64,000 nucleotides of DNA from Bradyrhizobium sp. MOS002 (GCF_003020115.1 NZ_PYFX01000024.1:1-64000), one strand, 5' to 3'. Numbered from the stretch's first letter, positions 16,589 through 26,190 are shown. Numbers and translations are program-made. Notes: a model not told the origin generated them from the letters alone.

Positions 16589-19330
16589 TCAGGCGGCAGT
16601 GACGGCCGCGCACTCGGACGCGAGGAATTGCCGCTCGAATGCTTCCGCCGGCATCGGACGGCCGAAGAAATAGCCCTGGCCTTCCTCGCATCCCATGCTC
16701 ACGAGGAAGTCAGCCGTAGCGCGGTTCTCGATGCCTTCGGCCACCACCGTAAGACCGAGCTGCTTGCTGAGACCGATGGTCGACCCGACGATCGCGGCAT
16801 CGTCGGAGTTCGCGAGCAGACCGAGCACGAACGACCGGTCGATCTTGAGCCCATCGAGCGGAAATTTCTTCAAATAGCTCAAGCTCGCATAGCCCGTGCC
16901 GAAATCGTCAAACAGGACGCGGACGCCGAGCTGCTGGATGCGCTTGAACATGTCGAGCACGCGGGCCTCGTCGTGGAGCAGGATGTCCTCGGTGACTTCG
17001 AGCTCGAGCAGTGACGGCGTGAGCCGCGTCGCTTCGAGCAGTCCCGCAACCGAATGCGCGAGGTCGCCGGAGTGGATCTGCGAGGGCGACAGGTTGACCG
17101 CGACGCGCACGCCCTCGCCGGACAATTCCCAGGCGCGTGCCTGCCGGCAGGCAGTTTCCATCACCCAGTTTCCGATCCGCTCAGACAAGGCCGAGCTATT
17201 GACCACCGGCATGAACTCCCCGGGCGAAACGTAGCCGCGCACGGGGTGCCGCCAACGGATCAGCGCTTCGGCTCCGACCAGGCTGGCGTCGACCAGGCGA
17301 ACCTGGGGCTGGTAGAACAGCTCGAACTCGCCTCGGTCCGCGGCAAGCGCCAATTCGCTCTCCAGCGTCAGCCGGTTTTCCAGCTCTTGCCTGATCGCGC
17401 TCTCGAAGATCACATGGCCGCCGCGCCGCGTCAGCTTTGCCTTGGTCAACGCAAGATGGCCGTTGCTCAGGAGATCGTCGGCGTTGTGTCCGCCTTCCGG
17501 ATGGACCGCGACGCCGATGCTGATCCTTACGCGATGCTGCCGCGTGCCGGTCGCAAGCGGCGCTTCGAACGCGCGCGCGATGCGCTCGGCGAACTCTGCG
17601 ATCGGCTCGTCGCCATCGGCGCCTTTGCGCGCAATGGCGAATTCGTCTCCGCTCAGCCGGGCAACGACAGCGCCGTCGCGCGCCTCAGCTTTCAGGCGAA
17701 TAGCGACCGCCTGCAGCACGAGATCTCCGGCGGAATGACCCAGCATGTCGTTGATGCTCTGGAAGCCGTCGAGCCCGATTACGAGCAGCGCGACCTCGCA
17801 AGGACGCTGCGCTGCATCCGCGATCATGCCGACCAGTGCGGCATGCAGCGTGTTGCGGTTGACCAGACCGGTCAGCGCGTCGTACTCGGCGAGATATCTG
17901 ACGCGTTCGGCCTCGCGCTTGCGAACCGAAATGTCGCGCAGAATAGCTCCGTACTGGAAGCCGTCCGTTCCCTGCCAGCCCGAGAAGCTCGCCTCGACCG
18001 GGAAAGTTTCACCGTTCTTGCGCCGCCCTTCGAACTCGATGACGACCGCTCCGCCGGGTGCGAGGAGTGCCTGGCGCGCGGCGTCGCGCGTGGACGGCCT
18101 CGCCTCACCGTCCACTGGAACGGCACATAGCGTTTCGAACGGGCGGCCGATGATCTCGGCGGGCATATAGCCGAAGATCGCACTGGAGCCGGGATTCCAC
18201 ACGGTGATCAGCTGATCTTCGTCGGTGCAGACGAGGCCATCGCCGAGCGACATCGCGATGCGATGAAAGCGGCTTTCGGCAATGCGCCCCAGGAGACCAC
18301 GAAAATCGATTTCGTCGAGTGCGATCGCCGTCAGATAAGCCACAATCGCGATATGGAACAGCGATGTGTCGATAATGAAAGGCCATCTTGCCTGCACGAG
18401 GACGGCGACCAGCTCGAAGGCCGCCCCGGCTGAGATCAGGACTGCAACGCGAATTCCCGGTGCGAAGCGGCGCCACGAATAAATCATCAGCAGGCAGATC
18501 ACACCGAGGCCCAGAATCATGCCGGTATCGGAGGTCCATCGCAGCATTCGGTTCTGGAGGATCGATTCTGCTGCCAGTGCCTGGAGGATGGGTCCGGAGA
18601 TGATGCGACCATTTGGAACGCTGAAGCGGTCGCCGAGTTCAAGCGCCGTCGCTCCAATGATGATCTTCTTGTCTTTCAGCTTGTCGAGAGTGGCCGTGTT
18701 GCCGCGGAGAACGTCGACGTAGGAGACACTCGGAACGGAGGTTGTCCGAATGCTGAAATCGATCAGGAAAGGCGGCCGCCGGTTGGCGTCCTGCCCGGCC
18801 AGCACGACGGCCATCGACGGCATCAAGGCATCGCCGAGCTTCTCGCCGAACGGATAGCGGCGAACGAGCCCGTCGGATTCGATCGCGACATTGACCAGCG
18901 CCGGCCACGACTGGTTGCTGAACGGCTTCAGGGGTCGATTGATATGAGCTGCGCCGCCATTCGGCGCCGGCTGCTTGAAGGACGGTAGGATGGTCGAGCC
19001 GCCGACCTCACGCAGCGCCGTGACGAAGGCCTCGTCGGAGGCCGGGTCCGAAGGCGAGCTGAAGTCGACGTCGAAGGCGACGTCCTGCGCCCCCGCGGCC
19101 TCTAATTTGTGCAACAATTCCGCATGCAGGCGGCGCGGCCAGGGCCATACCCCGATCTGCTCGATCGAGGGCGCGTCGATGGCAACGACGACGACATTGC
19201 CGCTTGCGGCACGCGATTGCCAGGCGAACCGCAAATCGGTCAGCGTGTTGCGAAGCGCACCATGCCACCCCGTGGACAGCACGATCGCCAGCGCGGTCAC
19301 GACTAGAATATGCGGACGATAGCGCTTCAC
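16589..19330 (-). CDS. CHASE2-PAS-GGDEF-EAL cyclic-di-GMP signalling protein
   Basis: The protein of about 913 residues has an amino-terminal membrane segment, a periplasmic CHASE2 sensor (about 25-245, with WPWPRRLHAELL), three membrane helices (about 255-340), a PAS domain (about 345-470), a GGDEF domain with SGDEF near 560, and an EAL domain with EALIRW near 688 and QGYFFGRPM near its end. The EAL half looks catalytically complete, so phosphodiesterase activity is likely; SGDEF may also be an active cyclase. GTG at 19330 is chosen for its GGGAGG ribosome site over a GTG at 19348. It lies 60 bases after the FecR-domain gene, so the two are probably one operon. Confidence 0.92.
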   Translation of the reverse strand: MKRYRPHILVVTALAIVLSTGWHGALRNTLTDLRFAWQSRAASGNVVVVAIDAPSIEQIGVWPWPRRLHAELLHKLEAAGAQDVAFDVDFSSPSDPASDEAFVTALREVGGSTILPSFKQPAPNGGAAHINRPLKPFSNQSWPALVNVAIESDGLVRRYPFGEKLGDALMPSMAVVLAGQDANRRPPFLIDFSIRTTSVPSVSYVDVLRGNTATLDKLKDKKIIIGATALELGDRFSVPNGRIISGPILQALAAESILQNRMLRWTSDTGMILGLGVICLLMIYSWRRFAPGIRVAVLISAGAAFELVAVLVQARWPFIIDTSLFHIAIVAYLTAIALDEIDFRGLLGRIAESRFHRIAMSLGDGLVCTDEDQLITVWNPGSSAIFGYMPAEIIGRPFETLCAVPVDGEARPSTRDAARQALLAPGGAVVIEFEGRRKNGETFPVEASFSGWQGTDGFQYGAILRDISVRKREAERVRYLAEYDALTGLVNRNTLHAALVGMIADAAQRPCEVALLVIGLDGFQSINDMLGHSAGDLVLQAVAIRLKAEARDGAVVARLSGDEFAIARKGADGDEPIAEFAERIARAFEAPLATGTRQHRVRISIGVAVHPEGGHNADDLLSNGHLALTKAKLTRRGGHVIFESAIRQELENRLTLESELALAADRGEFELFYQPQVRLVDASLVGAEALIRWRHPVRGYVSPGEFMPVVNSSALSERIGNWVMETACRQARAWELSGEGVRVAVNLSPSQIHSGDLAHSVAGLLEATRLTPSLLELEVTEDILLHDEARVLDMFKRIQQLGVRVLFDDFGTGYASLSYLKKFPLDGLKIDRSFVLGLLANSDDAAIVGSTIGLSKQLGLTVVAEGIENRATADFLVSMGCEEGQGYFFGRPMPAEAFERQFLASECAAVTAA

Positions 19331-19389
19331 TCCGGTCCTCCCGCGCACCTGCTTATGCAGGTACGCCCCCTCATCCCCAGGAAATCGCC

Positions 19390-20670
19390 TCAGTGCTTGT
19401 TGTGGCCAAAGGCATTGCCGTGGCCATTGCTGCCGTTGCCGCCGCCATTGCCGTTGCCGTTACCATTGTTGCCCTTGCCGTTACCGGTGGCGCCGTTGTT
19501 ACCGTTGCCGTTGCCGGAATTCCCATTGCCGGAATTGCCGTTACCGGAGTTGCCCTTGCCGGTGTTGGTCTTGCCACCGGAATTTTCGCTGCCGCCGCCG
19601 GAGCCGTCGCTGGACGCACCGGCCGTGGTCGCGGCTATTGTCGTGCTCGCCGCCGACGAGCTGGTGCTGCCAGCCGTCACGCCGCTGCTCGTGGTAACCG
19701 CAGTCTGGACTGTGCTGTTGGATGCCGTTGCGCTCGCTTTCGAGTCGCTCCAGACCGTCTCGGTGCTCGCGTGCGCGTTGCGCACCTGTCCGGGGGCTCC
19801 GCCGCCGTGGGCGAGCCCGTGCGTAACCTTGTGGACGTTCAGCTTGACCTCGCCGAGCGGGCTCGAGATGCGCACGACGCCGGGCTTGGCGGCACCGCCC
19901 TTGGGAGCATGACCGCTGGCCGCCTGTTGCGATGGCTTGGGCGCGGTGGCCGCCTTGGTGCCCTTGTCGGTCGGACCGAGCGCATGGATCGCATGGCCGT
20001 TCGCCGCGTTGCGCGGGGCGGACAGGCCGGATTTCGGCACGGGGACGCGCTCGATGCTCGAGGCGCGCGGCTTACCGTGCTCGATCGGATTGAAGGTCCC
20101 GGAGCCGCTCAGGGAGAGGCCGGGCTTGCCATGCTCGAAGACGGTGGCGGCCTGCCCAGGCAGGACCTGGGCGATCTGTCCCGTCTTGAAGTCCGAGACC
20201 TCGACCTGACCGCGGAGCACGCCGACCTTGGTGCTGCCCGCGTTCACGGTGACGCTGAATTGGGTGCCCTTGACCACGGCGGCGAGATAGGGCGTCTCGA
20301 CCTCGAAATGCTTGACGTTGCGCTTCTCGACCTCGAGCAGAATCGAACCTGCCTGCTGGATGATGGTGGTCGAAAGGCCCTCCTTGCTCTCGGTCGGCAA
20401 GCCGACCACCGAGTTGGGAGAGATCAGGATCGTTTCCTCGCCGCGGACGAGCAGCACGCGGCCATTTCGTCCGGTGCGAATGGTATCGCCGGGCTTGAGT
20501 GCCTCCTGCTGATTCAACGAAACCTGCTGCGCGCCACTGGTGGCGACCCAGACCTCGCCGGTGGCTTTGCCGACCGACCAGACACCATCGTCCGCGGCGG
20601 ATGCAGCGGAGGCCGTTCCCAGGATCAGCGCAGCCGCGAAGGCGCACCGCATTCCAATTTTGCTCAGCAT
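19390..20670 (-). CDS. Secreted FecR-domain protein with Gly/Asn-rich tail
   Basis: The 426-residue protein has a signal peptide (cut near ASAAD), a FecR-type domain (about residues 60-165: KPGDTIRTGRNGRVLL, then EVETPYLAAVVKGTQF and GVLRGQVEV), a Thr/Ser/Ala region and a final stretch of about 80 residues of Gly/Asn/Ser repeats encoded by degenerate hexamers. It lacks a membrane helix, so it is not a classical anti-sigma FecR and is probably periplasmic or surface-exposed. Its neighbours are a CHASE2 sensor and, divergently, a TpsB transporter. GAGGATCGTC precedes the ATG at 20670. Confidence 0.85.
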   Translation of the reverse strand: MLSKIGMRCAFAAALILGTASAASAADDGVWSVGKATGEVWVATSGAQQVSLNQQEALKPGDTIRTGRNGRVLLVRGEETILISPNSVVGLPTESKEGLSTTIIQQAGSILLEVEKRNVKHFEVETPYLAAVVKGTQFSVTVNAGSTKVGVLRGQVEVSDFKTGQIAQVLPGQAATVFEHGKPGLSLSGSGTFNPIEHGKPRASSIERVPVPKSGLSAPRNAANGHAIHALGPTDKGTKAATAPKPSQQAASGHAPKGGAAKPGVVRISSPLGEVKLNVHKVTHGLAHGGGAPGQVRNAHASTETVWSDSKASATASNSTVQTAVTTSSGVTAGSTSSSAASTTIAATTAGASSDGSGGGSENSGGKTNTGKGNSGNGNSGNGNSGNGNGNNGATGNGKGNNGNGNGNGGGNGSNGHGNAFGHNKH

Positions 20671-20800
20671 GACGATCCTCAGTCCGCGTGACAGCCAGTC
20701 CTGAGGGGTATCCGAAATCACTCAACATAGGATTAGCGGGAAGCGGCCAGCGGAGCAGTCGCGTTAACCGTTCATTGACCATAAAAAACTATGAAAAATC

Positions 20801-22597
20801 ATGTGGCTAACGACCTCTTACCGCAGCAGGGGCACATCTCCGTCAAACTACGGGGACAGGCGCATTGCGCGCGTCGGGAAGCGGCATCTCCTTACCACAA
20901 TGGCGCTGTTGGCGCCTTTTTTCGCCGAAGTTCCTCAAACTTTCGCACAACAGGCGAACCAGCCAGGTTTCGATCCGCGCCAAACTGAAAAATATTTTGA
21001 AAACCAAACCGAGCGGGAATCGCTGAGCCGCCCTCCGGTCCGACTACCAACAATCGACCGGCCCAACACCGGCGGCGATACCAAGCCTCAGTTCGTGCTG
21101 CGCGGCATCAACGTCAGCGGAGCCCGGGCCATTTCCCCCGATCGCATCGCTGCGGTCTACCAGCCCTATGTCGGCAGGAAGGTATCGCAGGCGGATCTCG
21201 CCGCGATCGCCGGCGCGATCAGCGATCTCTACCGCGCCGATGGTTTTCACTTGAGCCGTGCGATTGTGCCGCCGCAGGACATCGCCGACGGCCTGCTCCG
21301 GATCCGGGTGGTCGAAGGCGCTATCGTGCAGGCCGAGCTGAAAGGCGACGGCGCCGAGCAGTTCGGCGTGCGACCGATGCTCGGGCCGGTTCTGGCCGAG
21401 CAACCGTCGCGCCTGGAAACGCTGGAACGCCAGCTCTTTCTCATCAACGGCAGACCCGGTGTCCGGATCACCGATACCGCACTGGAGGAGATCGGCGGTG
21501 CAACCGGCCGCTTCCGCCTCATCGTCTATTTGAAGACCTGGCACGTCTTCTCCTCATTCGGCCTGGACAATCTCGGCTCATCATCAGTCGGTCCGTGGCA
21601 GACCTACGCGACCGGCGCGTTCAACTCCTATCTCACGCCCGGCGACACGCTGGCGGTCAACCTGTCGACCATCGCCAACGACCCCCGCCAGCTTGGCTTC
21701 GCACGGCTGTCCTACGATGCACCCGTCGGCGTCGACGGCGTGCGTCTCGGCGGATCCGTCCTGTACAGCGCGGTCAGGCCGGGCGATGCCCGCCGCCTCG
21801 ACAGCGACATCACTACGACCGAGGCGTTCGAGCTGCGTGCCAGCATCGTCCCATTGCAGTCGCAATTGTCCTCGCTGACCCTGACTGCGGCGACGACGTT
21901 CAGCAACGTGTCCGAGCATGACCTCTACGGCGCCTGGTACAACGACCACATCAGGACCGCGAGCCTGACCGCCGACTACCGGCTCCAGGATCATTTCGGC
22001 GGCACCAATTTCGCGACGCTGACCTTCCGCCAGGGCCTCGACATCTTCGGTGCCTCGCATTTCGACGATGATCTTTTGTCGCGCGATGGCGCGTCATCGA
22101 ACTTCTCGGTGCTGAACCTCTGGTTCACGCGCTACCAGACGCTCAACGACGTCTGGTCGCTCAAGCTCTCCGCTGCGAGCCAGACGGCTTCACGGCCGCT
22201 GTTCACCTCGCAGCAATTCTATCTCGGCGGCGCTGCCTTCGGGCGCGGCTATGGCGCTGCCGAAATCAGCGGGGACAACGGTCTTGCCGGTTCCCTCGAA
22301 CTGCGCTTCGACCAGAAGCTCAATTTCCGCTACTGGACCGGCTATCAGCTCTACGCCTTCGGCGACGCCGGCGCCGTCTGGAACGACGGTTACCGCCTGA
22401 GCGAGGGTCTGTCGCTGACCTCGGCCGGAGCCGGCGTGCGGTTCTTCCTGCCGGACGATTTCCAGGCTGATCTCGGCGTGGCTGTCCCCCTGAGCTACCG
22501 GGCACCCGACAACGAGCGCCGCAGCCCGCGCTTCCTGTTTACTCTGTCAAGCGCGCTGCGACTCTGCTCCGAACGCGGCAAGGGCGGCCGTCTGTAA
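20801..22597 (+). CDS. TpsB two-partner-secretion transporter (FhaC/ShlB/HecB family)
   Basis: The product of about 598 residues has a POTRA domain near residues 90-165 (PQFVLRGINVSGARAI, DGLLRIRVVEGAI) and a carboxyl-terminal Omp85-type beta barrel with the RGY-like motif FGRGYGAAEISGD. Such proteins secrete a large TpsA partner across the outer membrane. No TpsA gene with a filamentous haemagglutinin domain is nearby. The divergent FecR-domain gene 130 bases away encodes a secreted protein and is the obvious candidate partner. The exact start is unsure; an internal ATG at 20898 is possible. Confidence 0.9.
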   Translation: MWLTTSYRSRGTSPSNYGDRRIARVGKRHLLTTMALLAPFFAEVPQTFAQQANQPGFDPRQTEKYFENQTERESLSRPPVRLPTIDRPNTGGDTKPQFVLRGINVSGARAISPDRIAAVYQPYVGRKVSQADLAAIAGAISDLYRADGFHLSRAIVPPQDIADGLLRIRVVEGAIVQAELKGDGAEQFGVRPMLGPVLAEQPSRLETLERQLFLINGRPGVRITDTALEEIGGATGRFRLIVYLKTWHVFSSFGLDNLGSSSVGPWQTYATGAFNSYLTPGDTLAVNLSTIANDPRQLGFARLSYDAPVGVDGVRLGGSVLYSAVRPGDARRLDSDITTTEAFELRASIVPLQSQLSSLTLTAATTFSNVSEHDLYGAWYNDHIRTASLTADYRLQDHFGGTNFATLTFRQGLDIFGASHFDDDLLSRDGASSNFSVLNLWFTRYQTLNDVWSLKLSAASQTASRPLFTSQQFYLGGAAFGRGYGAAEISGDNGLAGSLELRFDQKLNFRYWTGYQLYAFGDAGAVWNDGYRLSEGLSLTSAGAGVRFFLPDDFQADLGVAVPLSYRAPDNERRSPRFLFTLSSALRLCSERGKGGRL

Positions 22598-22752
22598 ACC
22601 CCTTATCCTTCGCGCTGTGGCCCCCGGCGTGCGGCCCTTCTGGGGCGTGGCTCACAGACTTGCCTAAATTTAATCCCGTAACCTGCTCACGATCGCTCGA
22701 TCCGGCAGTTCCCAATGGCCATGTTCAGTCAAAAGTGATTTGAGACGGAACC

Positions 22753-23583
22753 ATGAAAAGGGTGTTTGCAGTCTTGGCGTTTCTCTGCGTCCTCGGCGTC
22801 GGCCAGTATTTCGTCGTCAGCCGGTTCGCGATCCGTCATGAGGTTTTGACCCTGTTCGACGCCACGCGCCAGCGGCCGATTGCGGTCGAAATCGCTGTCC
22901 GGCGCGATTACGAGACCAAGGCCAATCTCGGCCTCTGGAAGCTCCCGCTCGCCATCATCAGCAACGGCAATACCGTCAAGGCCACCGAATATTCCTTCCT
23001 CGCCAACGCGCTCGCTGCACGCGGTTATCTCGTCGCCAGCATCCAGCAGGATCTGCCGAGCGATCCGCCGCTGATGACCAAGGCCGGCCAGCAATATGTC
23101 GGCCGGCGCGAGGTCTATATCCGCTGCGAGGCCAACATCCTCTTCACCTTGGGCGAGTTGAAGCGGCGGCAGGAGAACGCCGACTACGACCACATCACGC
23201 TCGTCGGACATTCCAACGGTGGCGACGTTTCGATGTATGTCGCCCATCAGCACCCGGAGCTGGTGTCGAAAGTGATCACGCTCGACAATCTGCGGGTGCC
23301 TTTCGTGCTTAGCGACAACATGAAGATCCTGTCGTTCCGCTCGAAGGATCCGCATTTCGTAACCGATCCCGGCGTGCTGCCGACGCCGGAAGAGGCCAAG
23401 GCGCGCGGCATCGACATTATCCACACTGGCGCACAGCATACCGAGATGAGCGATCGCGGTCCCGATGCTGTCAAGGAGAAGATCCAGGCGACACTCGACC
23501 GCTTCCTGCGCGACAGCGCCAGCAGCGCGCTCGCCCCGGCCGATACACGAAGCCCGATGATCATGAACCCCGGCGACTATTAG
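22753..23583 (+). CDS. Alpha/beta hydrolase, probably membrane-anchored or periplasmic
   Basis: The 276-residue protein starts with an uncleaved-looking hydrophobic helix (MKRVFAVLAFLCVLGVGQYF) and then an alpha/beta-hydrolase fold. The nucleophile elbow is GHSNGG with Ser154, and a candidate catalytic histidine lies near residue 229 (IIHTGAQHTEM). It is probably an esterase or carbohydrate-ester hydrolase facing the periplasm; substrate unknown. GGAACC is the only upstream purine run. The gene appears monocistronic. Confidence 0.85.
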   Translation: MKRVFAVLAFLCVLGVGQYFVVSRFAIRHEVLTLFDATRQRPIAVEIAVRRDYETKANLGLWKLPLAIISNGNTVKATEYSFLANALAARGYLVASIQQDLPSDPPLMTKAGQQYVGRREVYIRCEANILFTLGELKRRQENADYDHITLVGHSNGGDVSMYVAHQHPELVSKVITLDNLRVPFVLSDNMKILSFRSKDPHFVTDPGVLPTPEEAKARGIDIIHTGAQHTEMSDRGPDAVKEKIQATLDRFLRDSASSALAPADTRSPMIMNPGDY

Positions 23584-23660
23584 TCCGGCCCCTTTGCGGC
23601 AGATCAAGGCTGCCGCGAGCCGGCCACGGTAGAAAGGGCCTCGCCATCCCGGAGAGGCAC

Positions 23661-23837
23661 GTGTCGCACTCCATCGAAAGCCTTGATACGAAAAGACTCG
23701 ATACGACAAGCTTTGTCCTGCCTGCGGCAAGGACGCCGAGATTCGCCCGGCATCTCTATCGTTCGGCCCGCAAGCTGCTGCGGTCGATCGTCGCCCGCAT
23801 CGACCTCTCGCAGTTTCCGGGTTCGTGTTGCGGATGA
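23661..23837 (+). CDS. Possible 58-residue basic protein
   Basis: GTG at 23661 follows GGAGAGG and opens a 58-codon frame encoding a basic peptide with RHLYRSARKLLRSIVARID in its middle. Its stop overlaps a possible ATG at 23834 (ATGA) of the cytochrome c gene, which would couple the two. No homologue is known to me, so the call rests on the ribosome site and overlap. Confidence 0.4.
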   Translation: MSHSIESLDTKRLDTTSFVLPAARTPRFARHLYRSARKLLRSIVARIDLSQFPGSCCG

Positions 23838-23872
23838 GCACGGCGTTGCGAGCCAACACACAGGGTTGCCCT

Positions 23873-24190
23873 ATGCACCGGCATTTGAGACGAATTTGCC
23901 TGCTGGTAGCAGTGGCCTCGAGCGTGGGCACGTCGTCCGCTATCGCCGCCGATGCCGATCACGGCTCCGACCTTGCGAGGCGCTGGTGCGCCAGCTGCCA
24001 TGTCGTGGCGAATGGCCAGACCCAGGCGAGCGCCGACGTCCCCTCCTTCGCGTCCGTTGCGCGCAGGCCTGACTTCAGTTCGGAAAGGCTCGCCTTTTTC
24101 CTGCTAGAGCCGCACCCGAAGATGCCGAATTTCCCCTTGAGCCGGACCGAAGCCGGCGACATCGCGGCCTACATCGCATCGCTGCGTTAG
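23873..24190 (+). CDS. Small periplasmic cytochrome c
   Basis: The 105-residue protein has a signal peptide cut near AIAAD and one haem-c site, Cys39-Ala-Ser-Cys42-His43, with a candidate axial methionine in HPKMPNF. It is a class I monohaem cytochrome of the size that shuttles electrons to oxidases or dehydrogenases. The ATG at 23873 gives a normal signal peptide; ATG 23834, overlapping the preceding short frame, is the alternative. No redox enzyme is adjacent. Confidence 0.85.
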   Translation: MHRHLRRICLLVAVASSVGTSSAIAADADHGSDLARRWCASCHVVANGQTQASADVPSFASVARRPDFSSERLAFFLLEPHPKMPNFPLSRTEAGDIAAYIASLR

Positions 24191-24230
24191 CAGAGCGGCC
24201 GGCCGGGCAAGACACCTGCGACAAATGCAA

Positions 24231-24306
24231 ATCCCTGCCTGAGAACCGACAGGGATCAGCAGAAAGGATGATGGGCGGCGAATGAGGTCCATTCAACGCC
24301 CATCAT
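24231..24306. terminator. Two stem-loops after the cytochrome c gene
   Basis: A first stem pairs ATCCCTG (24231-24237) with CAGGGAT (24250-24256). A second pairs ATGATGGGCG (24268-24277) perfectly with CGCCCATCAT (24297-24306) around a 19-base loop. They lie between the convergent cytochrome and phasin genes and could end transcription from one or both sides, though no U-run follows. Confidence 0.5.
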
Positions 24307-24385
24307 GGGTCGGTACCAGCATCGATGTGCGGATATTCACACCGCGCAAGTCCAATCTGTGGCCGCGCCGTGAACACACCGAGAA

Positions 24386-24727
24386 TCAGGACTTGCCCTT
24401 CCCCGGTTGCATGAGACTGCCGGTCATCTGGCGCATGTGGTCTCCGGCACTGGTGAACTGACTGCGCAGGAAATCCGATTGGATTCGCATCGCCTCCTGA
24501 ATGTCGGTGGCATGGACGAGCTTTCGAGCATGCTCGAACGCCGACTTCATGTTCTGCTCGGTGAAAGCGAGCGCCTGCTTCGACACGTCCGCCCCCGCGC
24601 CCGGAACGGTGGTCATCGATTTGGTGGCGGCTTCGAAAAACATTCCGAACGCCTTTTCCGCCTGGTCAATCGTCTTCTCGGCCAGGTCGCGCAGTTCGGC
24701 CGGAACTTCGAGCTTCGGTTCGATCAT
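24386..24727 (-). CDS. Phasin-family protein
   Basis: The 113-residue helical protein has the phasin_2 pattern: PAELRDLAEKTIDQAEKAF, then AFTEQNMKSAFEHARKLVHA and a QSDFLRSQFTSAGDHMRQM helix. Phasins coat polyhydroxyalkanoate granules and set their size; this class is common in Bradyrhizobium. It has no PHA synthase gene nearby. Confidence 0.88.
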   Translation of the reverse strand: MIEPKLEVPAELRDLAEKTIDQAEKAFGMFFEAATKSMTTVPGAGADVSKQALAFTEQNMKSAFEHARKLVHATDIQEAMRIQSDFLRSQFTSAGDHMRQMTGSLMQPGKGKS

Positions 24728-24857
24728 GGTCGCACTCCTCCCGTTTTAAGAACTGAATACCACACTTGCCAGATCGGCTGCCAGCGTCCAGCCCCGGGGA
24801 AGACATCGCCCGGCGGCCGGCTCTGGCAGGAAAACTAAGGCCGGCGCGCAGGCCGGC

Positions 24858-25043
24858 TCAGGACAGGGGGTGTTCGGGAAGGGTTTCTTCGGTGGCGAGG
24901 TCTTCGACGAGCTTGATGACCTCAAAACGCTGCCGGGGCGCGAGTTTCAGAAACGCGCGGAGCAGGCGCAGGCTTTCGACAGTGCCGCTTGCAGGCGCGC
25001 CGAGCTTGAGGTGCAGCTCAGCTGCGAAATTGAGGTTCTTCAT
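24858..25043 (-). CDS. Small hypothetical protein
   Basis: ATG at 25043, after an AGGTGCGAG ribosome site, gives a 61-residue helical protein opening MKNLNFAAELHLKLG and containing LLRAFLKLAPRQRFEVIKLV. It appears soluble. The frame is open much further upstream but that sequence is unlike protein-coding DNA. It is transcribed towards the phasin gene on the same strand, 130 bases upstream of it. Function unknown. Confidence 0.65.
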   Translation of the reverse strand: MKNLNFAAELHLKLGAPASGTVESLRLLRAFLKLAPRQRFEVIKLVEDLATEETLPEHPLS

Positions 25044-25787
25044 CTCGCACCTATGACAAGCATCGGACTTCGTGATCCAACATCGAAGTCCCAACTGAGA
25101 ACCGAACGCCATAACCGGATGCCACAACCGGCTGCTATGGCGACGGCGCGCCTTCGGCCTGCGGGAAGCCCAGTATTCGCACGCCAAGTTCCATGTGCAA
25201 GCGGGCACACCTGAATAGGTTGCAACTATGCCAAGAAACAACCCCTCCGGCAAGCCTAACAGTTGGCGCAGCGATGCTTCGTCTGCATCGCACCACGGCA
25301 ATTCCGGATAACAGGAATATGGCCCGCCGTCACCCACCTGCGTCAAGAAGCGTCATCGATCAGGCATACAGCCTCGACCGCCGTCAATCGACGCTGCGTT
25401 TCGTCTTGTTTCGGATGTGAATGGACATTGGTGGACGCGAACGAGTGCTTCGTCAGCGTATGCACGTAATTGTTGAGTCCGGCGTCGGCGGTTGTAACGT
25501 CGACGGAATAAACCTTGATCTCGCGCCCATGAATCGGCAGCCACAGCGCGGCCTTTTGGACCAAGAGACAAACTATGGCGTTTAGATTTCATCTAAGCCT
25601 GTCCCTTGGGCTCTTGGACTTGGACTCCCCTCTTTCGCATCAGAATCCATCGGGCCGCATTTGTTTCCGGCCGTGAACCGTTTGTGAGGAGCAGACGACA
25701 AAGCGGTGGCGAAACAGTCACACAGATCACGGGCGCCTTGGCCGATTCATTGATCGATTCGGGGCTCCAGCACCAAAGGACGACGGC
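25044..25787. other. 743-base region without a supported gene
   Basis: Several open frames of 60-90 codons exist here on both strands, but none has a recognisable family pattern or a convincing ribosome site. Base composition is lower in GC than the flanks. It may be decayed coding DNA. Confidence 0.45.
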
Positions 25788-26144
25788 ATGCTTTCTCGCT
25801 GCGATCTCATCAAGGGCGCCGCAGTCGCGCTTCTCACCTTCTCGATACAAGGCGCATGGGCGCAGGAGACCAGGATGAACCTGTTCAAGATCGTCACCAT
25901 CAAGGACGAAATCGTCGTCGGATTGTCGACGGAGGAGCTTCAGGCGCTCGGCGGCAATGATGCCAGCGCCGTTGCACATGCTCTGGCGCAGAAGGGCGAT
26001 CTCACCGTCTGGCAATACAACGTGCATCGCGGTCCGAGCGGCGAATTGCAGCAGGCGCCGACCGCCAGAATCGGGCTTTTGGCCAACGCCTCGCTGCGGG
26101 TCGAGCCCTATACCACGACCTACCAGATCCTACCGCATCCCTAA
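25788..26144 (+). CDS. Exported hypothetical protein
   Basis: The 118-residue product has a signal peptide (MLSRCDLIKGAAVALLTFSI, cut near AWAQE) and a mature part containing FKIVTIKDEIVVGLSTEEL and DLTVWQYNVHRGPSGELQQAP. It is presumably periplasmic. A strong hairpin follows its stop at 26154. I know no function. Confidence 0.7.
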   Translation: MLSRCDLIKGAAVALLTFSIQGAWAQETRMNLFKIVTIKDEIVVGLSTEELQALGGNDASAVAHALAQKGDLTVWQYNVHRGPSGELQQAPTARIGLLANASLRVEPYTTTYQILPHP

Positions 26145-26153
26145 GCAGCAGAC

Positions 26154-26187
26154 CGGCGCGCCCGCGACCGGGGTCGCGGGCGCGCCG
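26154..26187. terminator. Perfect 16-bp stem, bidirectional terminator
   Basis: CGGCGCGCCCGCGACC at 26154-26169 is exactly complementary to 26172-26187 with only a two-base loop. It fills the 46-base gap between convergent stops at 26144 and 26191, so it probably ends transcription from both sides. A short TTGT follows on the plus strand rather than a long U-run. Confidence 0.8.
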
Positions 26188-26190
26188 TTG

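Noticed and set aside
25343..25564. 73-codon minus-strand frame
   Set aside because: No ribosome site, no recognisable family and an overlapping frame of similar quality.
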